The notes under the pieces were generated by a model that made no database searches, was not told the origin of the DNA, and was given only the letters and a program-made list of their open reading frames with translations. Position numbers and translations under genes: made by a program. 64,000 bases of DNA from Paraburkholderia phenazinium (GTDB lineage: Bacteria > Pseudomonadota > Gammaproteobacteria > Burkholderiales > Burkholderiaceae): the NCBI RefSeq assembly GCF_900141745.1, contig NZ_FSRM01000002.1, positions 1,984,001-2,048,000 of the forward strand, in the 5' to 3' direction. Shown one piece after another: positions 9,218 to 18,545 of the stretch (position 1 is the stretch's first letter; every line of letters begins with the position of its first letter).

Positions 9218-9367
9218 GAGTGTCGCATCCCGAACGGGCGCCGCGCTGGGACCTCTTGCAGATCAAGGTCGAGGTCGTGCTTCAGCTTCGGCCCCGATTG
9301 GTTGTCGCTTAAAGCATTTTTTTAAACGGCTGCGAGTGGGCCGGGCGGGAATTCTGCTGTGGTCTCG

Positions 9368-9547
9368 GAATTTGTGTACGAGGCCGACCCCGATGCCGCG
9401 CGTGTCAGTGCCGGGAGTGATCGCCAGGCCCGAATATGCCGTGCCGGCCAGCGTGTAGGCCGCCCGATTCCTGTTCTGGATAAAGCCGGCGGCGGTGGAC
9501 ACGTAGGACAAGACTACGCCGGATGCGAAAGTAATCAACCTTTTCAT
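9368..9547 (-). pseudogene. porin remnant: signal peptide joined to C-terminal strand
   Basis: The first 20 residues (MKRLITFASG... VSTAAG) form a typical Burkholderia porin signal peptide, with a good GGAGA site upstream. They run straight into about 40 residues ending GVGLVHKF, which looks like the last strands and terminal phenylalanine of a Gram-negative trimeric porin. The 300 or so residues between are missing. After the terminal Phe the frame reads CGA instead of a stop and runs on to 9263 into unrelated sequence. This fits an internal deletion plus loss of the stop (TGA to CGA would do it). The porin identity is inference from the end motifs. Confidence 0.55.
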
Positions 9548-9683
9548 GCGGCATCTCCATTTTTATCCGCATCGAAATGTCGATACTTTTATAAATATCT
9601 ATTTGTTCGGTATAACTAAATGTTGCGTAGTGAGCCGTTCGAGCGTCCCGATACGCCCGGATACGTCATGGTTTTACAGAGGG

Positions 9684-9965
9684 ATGGTCGCTTTCGATGC
9701 GAGCCTTCGGATTGTTGAGGACGGCAACGGGCGGGGCAAGCTAACGGTCTTTAACATCACTTTTGTCCAAAGCGGCGCAAGCTCTCCAAAGGAGAGCATT
9801 CCACCAGAGCTGTACGCGGGCTCGGTGAACCTGAATACCTACGACGCCCTCAATTACGCAAACCTTGCCCAGAACTACGATGATGCCGCAGCGGCCACGA
9901 GGAATGGATTGAATGGAGAGTATCTGACTTTTGCGCAAGATATCTGCTGGCTAACGCGGTTGCCG
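9684..9965 (+). other. unassigned open frame, possible gene fragment
   Basis: A + strand frame from about 9684 reads MVAFDASLRIVEDGNG and continues through a well-formed, acidic stretch with IPPELYAGSVNLNTYDAL before running into the 3' end of the convergent TPP-enzyme gene. Its composition looks protein-like, but I recognise no family. It has no strong ribosome site, and its overlap with the next gene suggests that it lost its own ending. Treat it as a possible decayed gene next to the porin remnant. Confidence 0.3.
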
Positions 9966-11762
9966 TCATTTGTCGCGATGACCGGGAATCACCGCATCCA
10001 GTACCTGCTTCGCTGTCTCGACGATCACGTTGCCCTCGTTCGGATCGCGCCGGATCAATGTGGACGCAAAAGCCTTGGCCTGCGCCGGCGTGATGTGCGG
10101 CGGTAGCGGCGGGATGTTCGGATCGGCTTTCACTTCGAGCACGACTGGACGGTCGGCGGCGAGCGCCTCGTCCCAGGCGGCGCCCATGCGCTCGGCGTCG
10201 TCCACGTAAATACCTCGCAGCCCGATCAGTTCAGCAAAGCGGTGGTAGGGTACCGACGGGATATCCTGTGATGCCTCGAACTTCGGGTCGCCCTCCATTG
10301 CGCGTTGTTCCCATGTCACCTGATTCAGGTCGCTATTGTTCAGTACCATGCAGATCCAGCGTGGATTGGCCCACTGTTTCCAGTACTTTGCGACGGTAAT
10401 CAGTTCTGCCATGTTATTCATCTGCATCGCGCCGTCGCCGACCAGTGCAATCACGGGACGCTCCGGATAGGCGAATTTGGCCGCGATTGCATAGGGCACG
10501 GCGGCACCCATCGACGCGAGTCCGCCAGACAGGGAGCACATCATGCCGCGCTGCACTTTGAGGTCACGCGCATACCAGTTCGCGCACGAACCAGAGTCGC
10601 TCGTGACGATGGCATTGGAAGGCACGCGCGGGGACAGCTCCCAGACGCTGCGCTGTGGATTGATGCCGTCTTTGCCGGGTTCATGAGCGCGTTTGTCGAG
10701 CGTATTCCACCAGTCAGCAGTCCAGCCTTCGATTTTCTTGCGCCACGCGCGGTCCTCTTTCTGTTCGAGCAAGGGCAGCAACGCGCGCAGCGTCTCCGCG
10801 CTGTCGCCGACGAGATTGACTTCCATCGGATAGCGCAGGCTCAGCATGTCGGCCTTCGTATCGATCTGCACACCGCGTGCAGCCCCTTCTTTCGGTAAAA
10901 ACTCCGCATACGGAAAGCCTGAGCCGATCATCAGCAGCGTGTCACACCCGGTCATCAGGTCGTAGCTTGGCCTGGTGCCGAGCAGGCCGATCGACCCGGT
11001 GACCCACGGGAGATCGTCAGGCAAGACCGCTTTACCGAGCAGGGCCTTGGCGACACCCGCGCCGAGTTTTTCTGCAACAGCAATCACTTCGTCCGTCGCG
11101 TGCAGTGCGCCGGCACCGACCAGGATGGCCACTTTTTTGCCGGCATTGAGCACGTCCGCTGCCTGTTGCAGGTCATCCGGGTAGGGCGTGACCCGCGGGG
11201 CGCGGTAACCGATACCCGAATGCAGTGTGCCGTGTTTGCGGCCCGGCGCTTCGTAGGGCAGGTCCTGCAGGTCGTTTGGAAGCACGATCGCCGTGACTTT
11301 ACGCTCGGAGAGTGCGGTTCGCACCGCGCGGTCGACGAGATGGCGTACCTGCGAAGGCACGCTCGCCTGTTCGACGAAGGCGCCGGCGACGTCCTTGAAC
11401 ATCGAGACCAGATCGAGCTCCTGCTGATAGTGGCCGCCCATTGCTGCCCGAGCTTGTTGGCCGGCGATGGCCAGCACAGGCATGTGATCCATGCGGGCGT
11501 CGTACAGACCCGTGACCAGGTGCGACGCACCCGGTCCCGAGGTGGCGATGCACACACCCAGCTCGCCGGTGAACTTCGCATGGGCCGATGCCATGAAAGC
11601 CGCCATTTCCTCATGGCGCACCTGCACAAATTCGATCTTTCCCTTTGCCTGGTTCAGTCCACCAAACACGCCGTTGATGCCGTCTCCCGGGTAGCCGTAG
11701 ATGCGCCGTACGCCCCAGGCATGGAGTCGATCGACGATGAAGTCACCAACGGTCTGGCTCAT
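9966..11762 (-). CDS. TPP-dependent pyruvate oxidase/dehydrogenase-like enzyme
   Basis: A 598-residue thiamine-pyrophosphate enzyme of the POX/acetolactate synthase family. The N-terminal PYR domain has YGYPGDGINGVFGGL and the catalytic glutamate region (RHEEMAAFMAS). The central domain looks like the FAD/nucleotide-binding fold. The C-terminal TPP site is GDGAMQMNNMAEL, with LNNSD supplying the Mg/TPP asparagines. A GGGAGA site supports the ATG at 11762; the frame is open further upstream without support. It resembles E. coli PoxB and B. subtilis YdaP and would make acetate or acetyl-phosphate from pyruvate. It follows an SDR gene by 79 bp on the same strand, a pairing reminiscent of stress genes ydaD/ydaP. 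Confidence 0.8.
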   Translation of the reverse strand: MSQTVGDFIVDRLHAWGVRRIYGYPGDGINGVFGGLNQAKGKIEFVQVRHEEMAAFMASAHAKFTGELGVCIATSGPGASHLVTGLYDARMDHMPVLAIAGQQARAAMGGHYQQELDLVSMFKDVAGAFVEQASVPSQVRHLVDRAVRTALSERKVTAIVLPNDLQDLPYEAPGRKHGTLHSGIGYRAPRVTPYPDDLQQAADVLNAGKKVAILVGAGALHATDEVIAVAEKLGAGVAKALLGKAVLPDDLPWVTGSIGLLGTRPSYDLMTGCDTLLMIGSGFPYAEFLPKEGAARGVQIDTKADMLSLRYPMEVNLVGDSAETLRALLPLLEQKEDRAWRKKIEGWTADWWNTLDKRAHEPGKDGINPQRSVWELSPRVPSNAIVTSDSGSCANWYARDLKVQRGMMCSLSGGLASMGAAVPYAIAAKFAYPERPVIALVGDGAMQMNNMAELITVAKYWKQWANPRWICMVLNNSDLNQVTWEQRAMEGDPKFEASQDIPSVPYHRFAELIGLRGIYVDDAERMGAAWDEALAADRPVVLEVKADPNIPPLPPHITPAQAKAFASTLIRRDPNEGNVIVETAKQVLDAVIPGHRDK

Positions 11763-11841
11763 TGCGATCTCCCGATGAAGAGATGAGGACGGTTCGGCAA
11801 CAGGAACATTCCTGGACGGCGCGCCCCCGATTTCTGAAATC

Positions 11842-12708
11842 CTAGAGAATGGGTGCACCGCCGGTGACGGCGATGGTCGCGCCGGAGATGTAGCTCGCTT
11901 CGTCAGAAGCCAGCATGACATATGCGGGTGCCAGTTCGGCGGGCTGGCCCGGGCGCTTCATCGGTACCTGCGCGCCAAATTTTTCGACCTTATCCGGTGG
12001 CATCGTTGCCGGAATCAGCGGTGTCCAGATCGGTCCCGGCGCGACGCAGTTCGCACGGATGCCTCTTCCGGCAAGCAGTTGTGCAAGTCCCCCCGTGAAG
12101 TTCTGGATCGCACCTTTGGTTGTCGCGTAGACGAGCAAGGCCGGATTCGGATGATCGGCGTTAATCGACGCCGTGTTGACGATCGACGCGCCCGGTTTCA
12201 TATGCCGTACCGCAGCCCGTGTGATCCTGAACATGGCGCCGATATTGGTATCGACGGTACGATGCCACTCTTCGTCGGTGATCTCGTCAAGCGAGGCATG
12301 CGTCATCTGGTATGCGGCATTGTTGACCAGTACGTCGAGCTTGCCGAAGGCATCGACCGCCTGCTGCACGATGGCGTTGCAATGGTGAGCGTCCGTCACA
12401 TCGCCACGTGACAATACGGCCCGCCGGCCAGCTTTTTCGATCCAGTGCGCGGTTTCGTGGGCATCGTCGTCTTCGTCGAGATAGGCGATCAGCACATCGG
12501 CACCCTCGCGCGCGAAGGCAATCGCGACGGCCCGGCCAATGCCGCTGTCGCCGCCGGTCACGATCGCCGCCTTGCCGGCGAGCCGTCCTGAGCCTTTGTA
12601 CGATTCCTCACCGTGATCCGGCACGGGATCCATTGAAGCGGTATGTCCTGGCACGTCGCTTTGCTGCTGTGCCGGAAAGGGAGGGGCGGGACGATTGGCG
12701 TGGGACAT
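11842..12708 (-). CDS. SDR oxidoreductase (YdaD/YhdF-like)
   Basis: A 288-residue short-chain dehydrogenase. It has a 40-residue Pro-rich leader (PAPPFPAQQQSDVPG), the NAD(P) motif VTGGDSGIGRAV, the NNAAYQ segment and the active-site YATTK. The leader and the phrase GRLAGKAAIVTGGDSGIGRA are typical of the general-stress SDR subfamily (YdaD, YhdF, YghA). The ATG at 12708 follows a GGAGA site. It is the first gene of a likely two-gene unit with the TPP enzyme. Substrate unknown. Confidence 0.82.
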   Translation of the reverse strand: MSHANRPAPPFPAQQQSDVPGHTASMDPVPDHGEESYKGSGRLAGKAAIVTGGDSGIGRAVAIAFAREGADVLIAYLDEDDDAHETAHWIEKAGRRAVLSRGDVTDAHHCNAIVQQAVDAFGKLDVLVNNAAYQMTHASLDEITDEEWHRTVDTNIGAMFRITRAAVRHMKPGASIVNTASINADHPNPALLVYATTKGAIQNFTGGLAQLLAGRGIRANCVAPGPIWTPLIPATMPPDKVEKFGAQVPMKRPGQPAELAPAYVMLASDEASYISGATIAVTGGAPIL

Positions 12709-13215
12709 GACATTCTCCGTCGAATTCAACATCGCGAGCCACGTGAAGTCACGTGCTGCGTCCTCAATCGGTCGCAGCAAGAGGCGATCCCGCTAGTGCA
12801 TGCAACCAGAACGATTCGATGCGGTACGTCGAGGAGAGAATTTTGCGGCAACCGCGGCGGTGTCCCGTGTTGTACTAAAGATGACCGTCACACCGCATAG
12901 ATAGTGAAGCGATCAACCAGTGGCGACCGCTATGTCGCGTATGAAAATTCTGCGACCGGATTGAAAAGAGTGCATTACGCCCGATATTCCGGTCCCCGTG
13001 ACCGGTCAGAATCCGCAATCGGCCAAGGCGACGGCGAGCCAGGTTGCAGCACTCCTTGATAACTGAATCTCTCTCTAGGCGAGCTGAATGTGTCCTCTTT
13101 GAATGGCATCACAACTCACGGCTTCGACCTCTATCTGGAGTCCGTTCGCGGCGCCGACGCGCAGGCGCCCTCCCAGGAACGCGAAGGGTCGCATGCGGTT
13201 CTCCAGAATATTCTG
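12709..13215. other. 507-bp intergenic region
   Basis: No coding frame or RNA gene is recognisable. It should contain the promoter for the leftward SDR/TPP-enzyme unit. The other end is the 3' side of the HxlR gene, so no second promoter is required. Confidence 0.5.
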
Positions 13216-13584
13216 CTAAAGCGAACGGTCGCGCTCGGCAAGAGTGTTCACCATCTCTGCCATGTTCTCGGTTCCCCAAGTGCATAGCGGGACGATCTTA
13301 TCGGCCAGACTACGACCGAGCGGAGTTAACGCGTAGTCCACGCGTGGCGGCACCTCCTTATAGTCGGTCCGCGCCAGCACACGATCGGCCTCCAGTTCCT
13401 TCAATTGCTGGATCAGCACTTTGGCGCTGACACCGTGGACATTGCGTTTGAGTTCGCCGTAGCGCTTCGGGCCGTCGAGCAGGAAGTAAAGGATCAACGG
13501 CTTCCACTTGCCCGCGATGATGCTGAGGGTGGCGGCGAGCCCGTAGGAGTACCGGCCACCGCATTTTTCAGAGCAGTCATTCAT
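13216..13584 (-). CDS. HxlR-family transcriptional regulator
   Basis: A 122-residue winged-helix regulator of the HxlR family. It has LSIIAGKWKPLILYFLLDGPKRY (helix-turn-helix entry), the LIQQLKELEADRVL recognition region and the wing sequence YKEVPPRVDYALTPLGRSL. Two cysteines near the N-terminus (C4, C8) fit the redox- or aldehyde-sensing cysteine seen in several family members. It is divergent from an SDR gene 106 bp away that it probably controls. Confidence 0.88.
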   Translation of the reverse strand: MNDCSEKCGGRYSYGLAATLSIIAGKWKPLILYFLLDGPKRYGELKRNVHGVSAKVLIQQLKELEADRVLARTDYKEVPPRVDYALTPLGRSLADKIVPLCTWGTENMAEMVNTLAERDRSL

Positions 13585-13602
13585 TTGACAGTTACCAAAA
13601 GG

Positions 13603-13646
13603 TGCATACTTGTCCTGAGGTTATCAGAACTGCATACTGGTCTCAA
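13603..13646. promoter_or_regulatory. paired direct repeat, candidate HxlR operator
   Basis: Two near-copies, TGCATACTTGTCCTGA at 13603-13618 and TGCATACTGGTCTCAA at 13631-13646, lie in the same orientation 28 bp apart, in the gap between the divergent HxlR and SDR genes. The spacing is close to three helical turns. Operator function is inference from position and repetition. Confidence 0.45.
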
Positions 13647-13690
13647 GTAAGCAGTTCGCTGCTTCCCAACCACGCCAAGGAAGGATGCAC

Positions 13691-14428
13691 ATGATGACCA
13701 GACTGAATGGAAAGACCGCTGTGATCACCGGTGGGGCTACCGGCATCGGCCGGGCCGCAGCAAAACGCTTCATCGAGGAAGGTGCCTTCGTTTTCATCTT
13801 CGGCCGCCGGCAGGAGGCGCTCGACGCCACTGTCGCCGAACTTGGGCCCAATGTCCGCGCGGTGAAAGGCTCGGTCTCCGATGAGGCCGACCTCGACCGA
13901 CTCTACGCGGCGGTGCAAGCCGAGCGCGGAACACTCGACATCGTCTTTGCCAATGCCGGGGCGGGAAGCATGCTTCCGCTTGGCAAGATCACCGCCGAGC
14001 ACATCGACGAAACCTTCGACACCAATGTGAAGGGTACGATCTTCACAATCCAGAGGGCGCTGCCGCTGATGAGCGAGGGCGGTTCGATCATCCTGACCGG
14101 ATCGAGCGCGGGCACCACGGGTGCGCCGGGAATGAGCGCATACAGCGCGAGCAAGGCAGCCGTGCGCAACCTCGCGCGGACCTGGGCGCAAGATCTCAAG
14201 GGCACTGGCATCCGGGTAAATGTGCTGTCGCCAGGCGCGACGGCCACGGAACTCGCGAAGGAGGCGCTGGGCGAGGAAGGTCAGAAGGCCTATGCCTCGA
14301 TGACGCCACTCGAGCGCATGGCCGATCCGGCGGAGATCGGAGCGGTGGCGGCCTTTCTTGCGTCGCAGGACAGCAGTTTCATGACCGCTAGCGAGGTCGC
14401 CGTCGACGGTGGTCTGGCGCAACTCTGA
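13691..14428 (+). CDS. SDR oxidoreductase
   Basis: A 245-residue classical short-chain dehydrogenase with cofactor motif ITGGATGIGRAAA, the NAGAG segment and active-site YSASK. The start at 13691 is chosen because AAGGAAGG lies 6-7 bases upstream; ATGs at 13685 and 13694 are in frame and nearly equivalent. It is divergent from the HxlR regulator and is its likely target. Substrate unknown. Confidence 0.85.
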   Translation: MMTRLNGKTAVITGGATGIGRAAAKRFIEEGAFVFIFGRRQEALDATVAELGPNVRAVKGSVSDEADLDRLYAAVQAERGTLDIVFANAGAGSMLPLGKITAEHIDETFDTNVKGTIFTIQRALPLMSEGGSIILTGSSAGTTGAPGMSAYSASKAAVRNLARTWAQDLKGTGIRVNVLSPGATATELAKEALGEEGQKAYASMTPLERMADPAEIGAVAAFLASQDSSFMTASEVAVDGGLAQL

Positions 14429-14565
14429 CACCAGGCATATACGGATAGCAACTCAATGCGCCGTGAGCTATCCATCGCAGTCAAGGCGACATGCATCGAT
14501 GTAGTCCACTGTGAGCGTCGAGTTCCTCCCTGGATGCTCTCTGGGCTTCTGCGGGCATCGTCGAT

Positions 14566-15801
14566 TCAGTGCAGGGTCGCCTCGGCAATGCCGGCCAGCG
14601 CGCAGACCACAACGACGGCGAGCGGTGGAATCTTCCAGCGCGTCAGCAGGAAAAAGCCGATGGCCGCGACGGCAAAGTCGAGTTCCGAGCGAATCGCACT
14701 GGTCCAGATCGGCGAGTACAGCGCGGTGGCCAGGAGTCCAACGACTGCAGCATTCACTCCTGCAAGCACTGCCGCCATCGATTGGCGAGCGCGCAGCGCT
14801 CGCCAATAAGGTAGCGCTGCAAGCACAAGTAGAAGGCCTGGCAGAAATATTCCCGCTGTAGCGAGCAACGCGCCGGTCCAGTGATTCGGCGCTTTGACCA
14901 TCATCCATCCAAGAAATGCCGCGAATGTAAACAAGGGGCCCGGGACGGCCTGCGCGGCGCCGTAGCCTGCCAGAAAATCGTTCGAAGTGACCCAGCCGGT
15001 TGCGACAGTTTGCTGTTGCAGAAGCGGCAGCACGACGTGACCGCCGCCAAACACCAGGGCACCGGAACGATAGAATGCCTCGAAGACCTTGAATGCCTGA
15101 CCCGCGCGAAGTCCGTCAAGGACAGGAAGCCCGAACAGCAAGATACAGAACAGGATCAGCGCGGCGGCGCCCACCGTGCGGGAAACAGGGAATTCGTGTG
15201 TGTGTCGTGGTACATGGCCGCCGTCTGACGATGCCGTCGTGTGGCACAACGCAGATCCGAGCACAGCACCGAGGCCGATAACGATGAGTTGCGCATAAGC
15301 GGTCGTCAGAATGCTGAGTACCGCTATAGCGATGAGCGCGATGGCCGCTCTGCGGTGATCGGGACAAAGGCGACGCGCCATGTCCCAAACTGCCTGAGCG
15401 ACGACGGCGACAGCGACAAGCTTCAGACCGTGTATCAAGCCGCTACCGACCGGGCCACCCAGGTTCGGGGCGATGGCAGCGAAGCAGAGTAACAGCAGGA
15501 CCGAGGGTAGCGTGAAGCCACACCAGGCAGCGAGTCCTCCGAGCCACCCTGCTCGCAGAAGGCCGATCGAAAATCCCACCTGGCTACTGGACGGTCCTGG
15601 AAGGAACTGACAAAGTCCGACCAGATCTGTGAACGTTTCGTCATCAAGCCAGCGAAGCCGCTCGACGAATTCGCGGCGAAAATAGCCCAGATGAGCAATC
15701 GGACCGCCGAAGCACGTCAGTCCAAGTTTGAGGAAGACCGCGAGAACTTCCAGGACGGCACCTCTTCGACTCGAGTGCGGTGATGCGATATCAGTTTTCA
15801 T
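14566..15801 (-). CDS. chrA: chromate transporter ChrA
   Basis: A 411-residue membrane protein with the duplicated CHR domain: N-terminal FGGPIAHLGYF and QFLPGPSSSQVGFSIG, and C-terminal FGGGHVVLPLL and AQAVPGPLFTFAAFLG. That is the long-chain ChrA layout, a proton-driven chromate (CrO4) exporter. A His/charged loop joins the halves. The gene begins 27 bp after the histidine kinase gene on the same strand, so it is probably the third gene of a regulator-kinase-transporter operon. No chrB or chrF regulator is nearby. Confidence 0.88.
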   Translation of the reverse strand: MKTDIASPHSSRRGAVLEVLAVFLKLGLTCFGGPIAHLGYFRREFVERLRWLDDETFTDLVGLCQFLPGPSSSQVGFSIGLLRAGWLGGLAAWCGFTLPSVLLLLCFAAIAPNLGGPVGSGLIHGLKLVAVAVVAQAVWDMARRLCPDHRRAAIALIAIAVLSILTTAYAQLIVIGLGAVLGSALCHTTASSDGGHVPRHTHEFPVSRTVGAAALILFCILLFGLPVLDGLRAGQAFKVFEAFYRSGALVFGGGHVVLPLLQQQTVATGWVTSNDFLAGYGAAQAVPGPLFTFAAFLGWMMVKAPNHWTGALLATAGIFLPGLLLVLAALPYWRALRARQSMAAVLAGVNAAVVGLLATALYSPIWTSAIRSELDFAVAAIGFFLLTRWKIPPLAVVVVCALAGIAEATLH

Positions 15802-15828
15802 ACGTGGGTGTGAAGTGCCACCGCGCCG

Positions 15829-17247
15829 TCATCGTGGCTCGTTGAGATTGCGATTGGCATCGGCGCCGGGAAATGAAACATGGACTGCGAGTCCCTGGCC
15901 GCCGATGCCAGTATCAAAGTCCAACCTTGCTCCAAAGTACTCCGCGATGCGGGCGACGATTGACAGGCCGAGTCCGCTGCCGTTCGCACCATTGCCAGTC
16001 ACGCGAAAGAAGCGATCGGTCAGACGCGTGATGTCCTCCGTATCCACGCCGGGGCCGTTATCTCCGACTGTCAGCACGACCGCATCGGCGTCGCGCCTGA
16101 TAGAGACCTCGACTCGGCCGCCCTCATCGCAATACTTGATCGCATTGTCAATCAGGTTGTCGAGCACAATGTCCATCAAAACCGGCTCCGCCATGACCAT
16201 GTAGTTAGTGTCGCCGACCAGAGCGACGGTCATGCCTTTTCGTCGAGCGTCTGGCTCGTTGGTGGCAATGGCATCCTTGACGAGCGCAGCAAGTGCAACA
16301 GGTTGCGCAGGTACCTTGCGATGTTCGTCGAGCCGGGCCAGCAGAAGCAACTGTTCGGCAAGATGGGCGCTGCGATCCACGCCCTGTACGACCCGCTGCA
16401 TGGCAAGTTGTTGCTGGGCGGCGTCCTGAGCCGCGAGCGCAACTTGTGCCTGAACCTTGATCGCGGCCAGCGGTGTCTTCAGCTCGTGCGCAGCGTCAGC
16501 GGTGAATGCTCGCTCGCGGTTGATTGAAAGTCCTAGTCGTGACAACAGTTGATTGATTGCATCGACAAGTGGACGGACTTCGACCGGCGTCGGCCCGATC
16601 CTGATCGGCTCGAGTTTGCTGGCATCTCTTGTCCGGATCGCCTTCGAGAGCGCCTCAAGAGGCGCCAGACTGTGACCAATACTGATCCAGACCAGCAATG
16701 CGAGAACTGGCAACGCCAGAGCGATCGGCTTCGCAATACGAAGTGCTACCCCGGTGGTCAGGTCACTGCGCTGATTGGTTGACTCTAGCACTCGTACCGT
16801 ACGACCTGACACACCATCGTGAAGCACATAGGTATGCCACGGCTGGCCGCCAAGTGTTACCCTTCGCGCGCTTGCTGTGGCGTCGGCTGGTACCTCGAAC
16901 GCATCCAGGGACTCGAGCTGCGCGCTGCTGGCCAGGACGCGTCCCTGTGCATCGCGCACCTGGAAGAGCGCTTCGCGCGGCGACTTGTCGCCATCGTTGC
17001 CGTTTGTGTGGCCGGGACCGCGGCCGTATTCGGTACGCGCGTCGATACGCGTCCTGGACAGGACCGAGAGGTCGTTCTGATCGAGCAGAACGATGAACTG
17101 CGCGAGTTGAACAAGGCGCGCGTCGTCCCATTCTCCAACCTCGCGCGTCGCCTCACGGTAACTCCAGCCGAGGGCGATAGCCCACACCAGGATAATGCTC
17201 GCGAGCACTAGCAGCGCGAGTCGACCGCGTATCGATCCTGGCATCAT
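15829..17247 (-). CDS. sensor histidine kinase (QseC/TctE-like)
   Basis: A 472-residue membrane histidine kinase. An N-terminal membrane span is followed by a periplasmic sensor of about 120 residues and a second span near residues 165-185 (ALPVLALLVWISIG). HAMP and HisKA follow, with the phospho-acceptor H254 in AAHELKTPLA. The ATPase domain has NLIDNAIKY, GDNGPGVD and GSGLGLSIV. Its ATG overlaps the regulator's stop by 4 bp (ATGA). It lies between the regulator and chrA, so the signal might be chromate, another oxyanion or a redox/metal cue; this is inferred from gene order only. Confidence 0.85.
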   Translation of the reverse strand: MMPGSIRGRLALLVLASIILVWAIALGWSYREATREVGEWDDARLVQLAQFIVLLDQNDLSVLSRTRIDARTEYGRGPGHTNGNDGDKSPREALFQVRDAQGRVLASSAQLESLDAFEVPADATASARRVTLGGQPWHTYVLHDGVSGRTVRVLESTNQRSDLTTGVALRIAKPIALALPVLALLVWISIGHSLAPLEALSKAIRTRDASKLEPIRIGPTPVEVRPLVDAINQLLSRLGLSINRERAFTADAAHELKTPLAAIKVQAQVALAAQDAAQQQLAMQRVVQGVDRSAHLAEQLLLLARLDEHRKVPAQPVALAALVKDAIATNEPDARRKGMTVALVGDTNYMVMAEPVLMDIVLDNLIDNAIKYCDEGGRVEVSIRRDADAVVLTVGDNGPGVDTEDITRLTDRFFRVTGNGANGSGLGLSIVARIAEYFGARLDFDTGIGGQGLAVHVSFPGADANRNLNEPR

Positions 17248-17903
17248 GCCTGCTCCATCACGTACCCGATACCCCGGACGGTTTTGATCAAATCCGCCCC
17301 AAGCTTTTTACGCAAGTTGGATATATGTACTTCAATCGTGTTGCTTTCGACTTCTTCGTGCCATCCGTACAAGCTTTCTTCAAGACGAGATTTGGATTGC
17401 GGCACACCCTGGTGCGTCAGCAACTGATGCAGCACGGCCCATTCGCGAGCAGTCAGCGGAATGCGGACATCGTCGCGCAATACGGTCTTGGCGGCCGGAT
17501 CGACAGTCAGAGCGCGATATCGGAGGACTTCGACGCCGCGCCCCTGCGAGCGCCTTAAAAGCGCACGACAGCGTGCAATGAGTTCCGTCAGGTCAAAAGG
17601 CTTGCCTAGGTAGTCGTCCGCACCCGCCTCGAGGCCGCCCACCTTGTCGGCAACCGTCCCTTTTGCGGTGAGCACAAGCACTGGCACATTCTTCCCACAG
17701 CCCCGCAACCATCCCAGGAGTTCGAGGCCCGACATTCGGGGCAGTCCGAGATCGAGCACGACCAGCGCATAGTCGGTGGTTTCGAGAGCCAGTTGCGCGT
17801 TGCGACCGTCCTGCGTCCAGTCGACCGCAAAATTTGCGTGACGAAGTCCTGCTTCGACACCACTACCAATCAGATCGTCATCTTCGACAAGAAGTATTCG
17901 CAT
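17244..17903 (-). CDS. OmpR-family response regulator
   Basis: A 219-residue response regulator with a receiver domain (acidic pocket D8/D9, phospho-acceptor D51 in VVLDLGLPRMSG, LTAKG) and a C-terminal OmpR/PhoB winged helix (LTAREWAVLHQLL through KTVRGIGYVMEQ). It is closest in style to QseB/TctD. The ATG at 17903 begins the canonical MRILLVEDD; the upstream extension is not conserved-looking. It heads the operon with the kinase and chrA. Confidence 0.88.
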   Translation of the reverse strand: MRILLVEDDDLIGSGVEAGLRHANFAVDWTQDGRNAQLALETTDYALVVLDLGLPRMSGLELLGWLRGCGKNVPVLVLTAKGTVADKVGGLEAGADDYLGKPFDLTELIARCRALLRRSQGRGVEVLRYRALTVDPAAKTVLRDDVRIPLTAREWAVLHQLLTHQGVPQSKSRLEESLYGWHEEVESNTIEVHISNLRKKLGADLIKTVRGIGYVMEQA

Positions 17904-18545
17904 ACAGGTGCGCCCAGAGAAGCATCCGGCAAAACTGTCATCGACGCGGCAACGCGCCTGGCCATATTTGCCAGTGTAACCACGTTGGGGCAATGAAAGC
18001 GCATGATGCCGACCTGCTTAAGATTTCCTTCAGGTTCGGCCATTAGTATCAGCTAACCGCGCATGGATGCACAGTTGTCACCTGGAACCAGCCGAGGTCC
18101 ATCGGTTGATCGATCGCTACAAGGAAAATGAAAGTGCCTTCGATATCTACGTTCGTCCGCATCGGCGAGTTGCGCCATGACACCATCCACGATCGACATG
18201 CTACGAGCCTGTCTCCTGACAGCGTTAACTGCTGCCACCGCGATAGAAGCCGCGGCACTTCTGGCTATCGGCCCGTTCCGTGTTTCCGAAGACGTGCTTA
18301 CATCGATGATCTTTCGCGCAGCAACGGAGGTGGCGATTGCGTGCATGCCGCTGGTCACAAGACGACTTGCGTGCCCGCGATTGCTTCGGTTCTGTCCGGA
18401 TGCCTGTGGTTCTTCATCTCCGGTTCAATCGCAAGGCTTTCGAGTGGGCCAGGTGTTAGCGGTAGCATCTTCGAAACCGATGTTCGCGGGTTCCGTTGAA
18501 TCCACGGGCGAGCAATGAACGCAATCAAAACCAGGCGACCACTCC
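17904..18545. other. 642-bp intergenic region between regulator and cytochrome b561
   Basis: It should hold promoters for the leftward regulator operon and the rightward cytochrome b561 gene. A + strand frame at 18177-18518 (113 codons) begins with an Ala/Leu-rich, membrane-like stretch and then loses that character, as if frameshifted. I do not recognise it and do not call it a gene. Confidence 0.45.

Noticed and set aside
18177..18518. Possible small membrane protein
   Set aside because: Only the first half looks membrane-like, there is no family match and no clear ribosome site. Left as intergenic.
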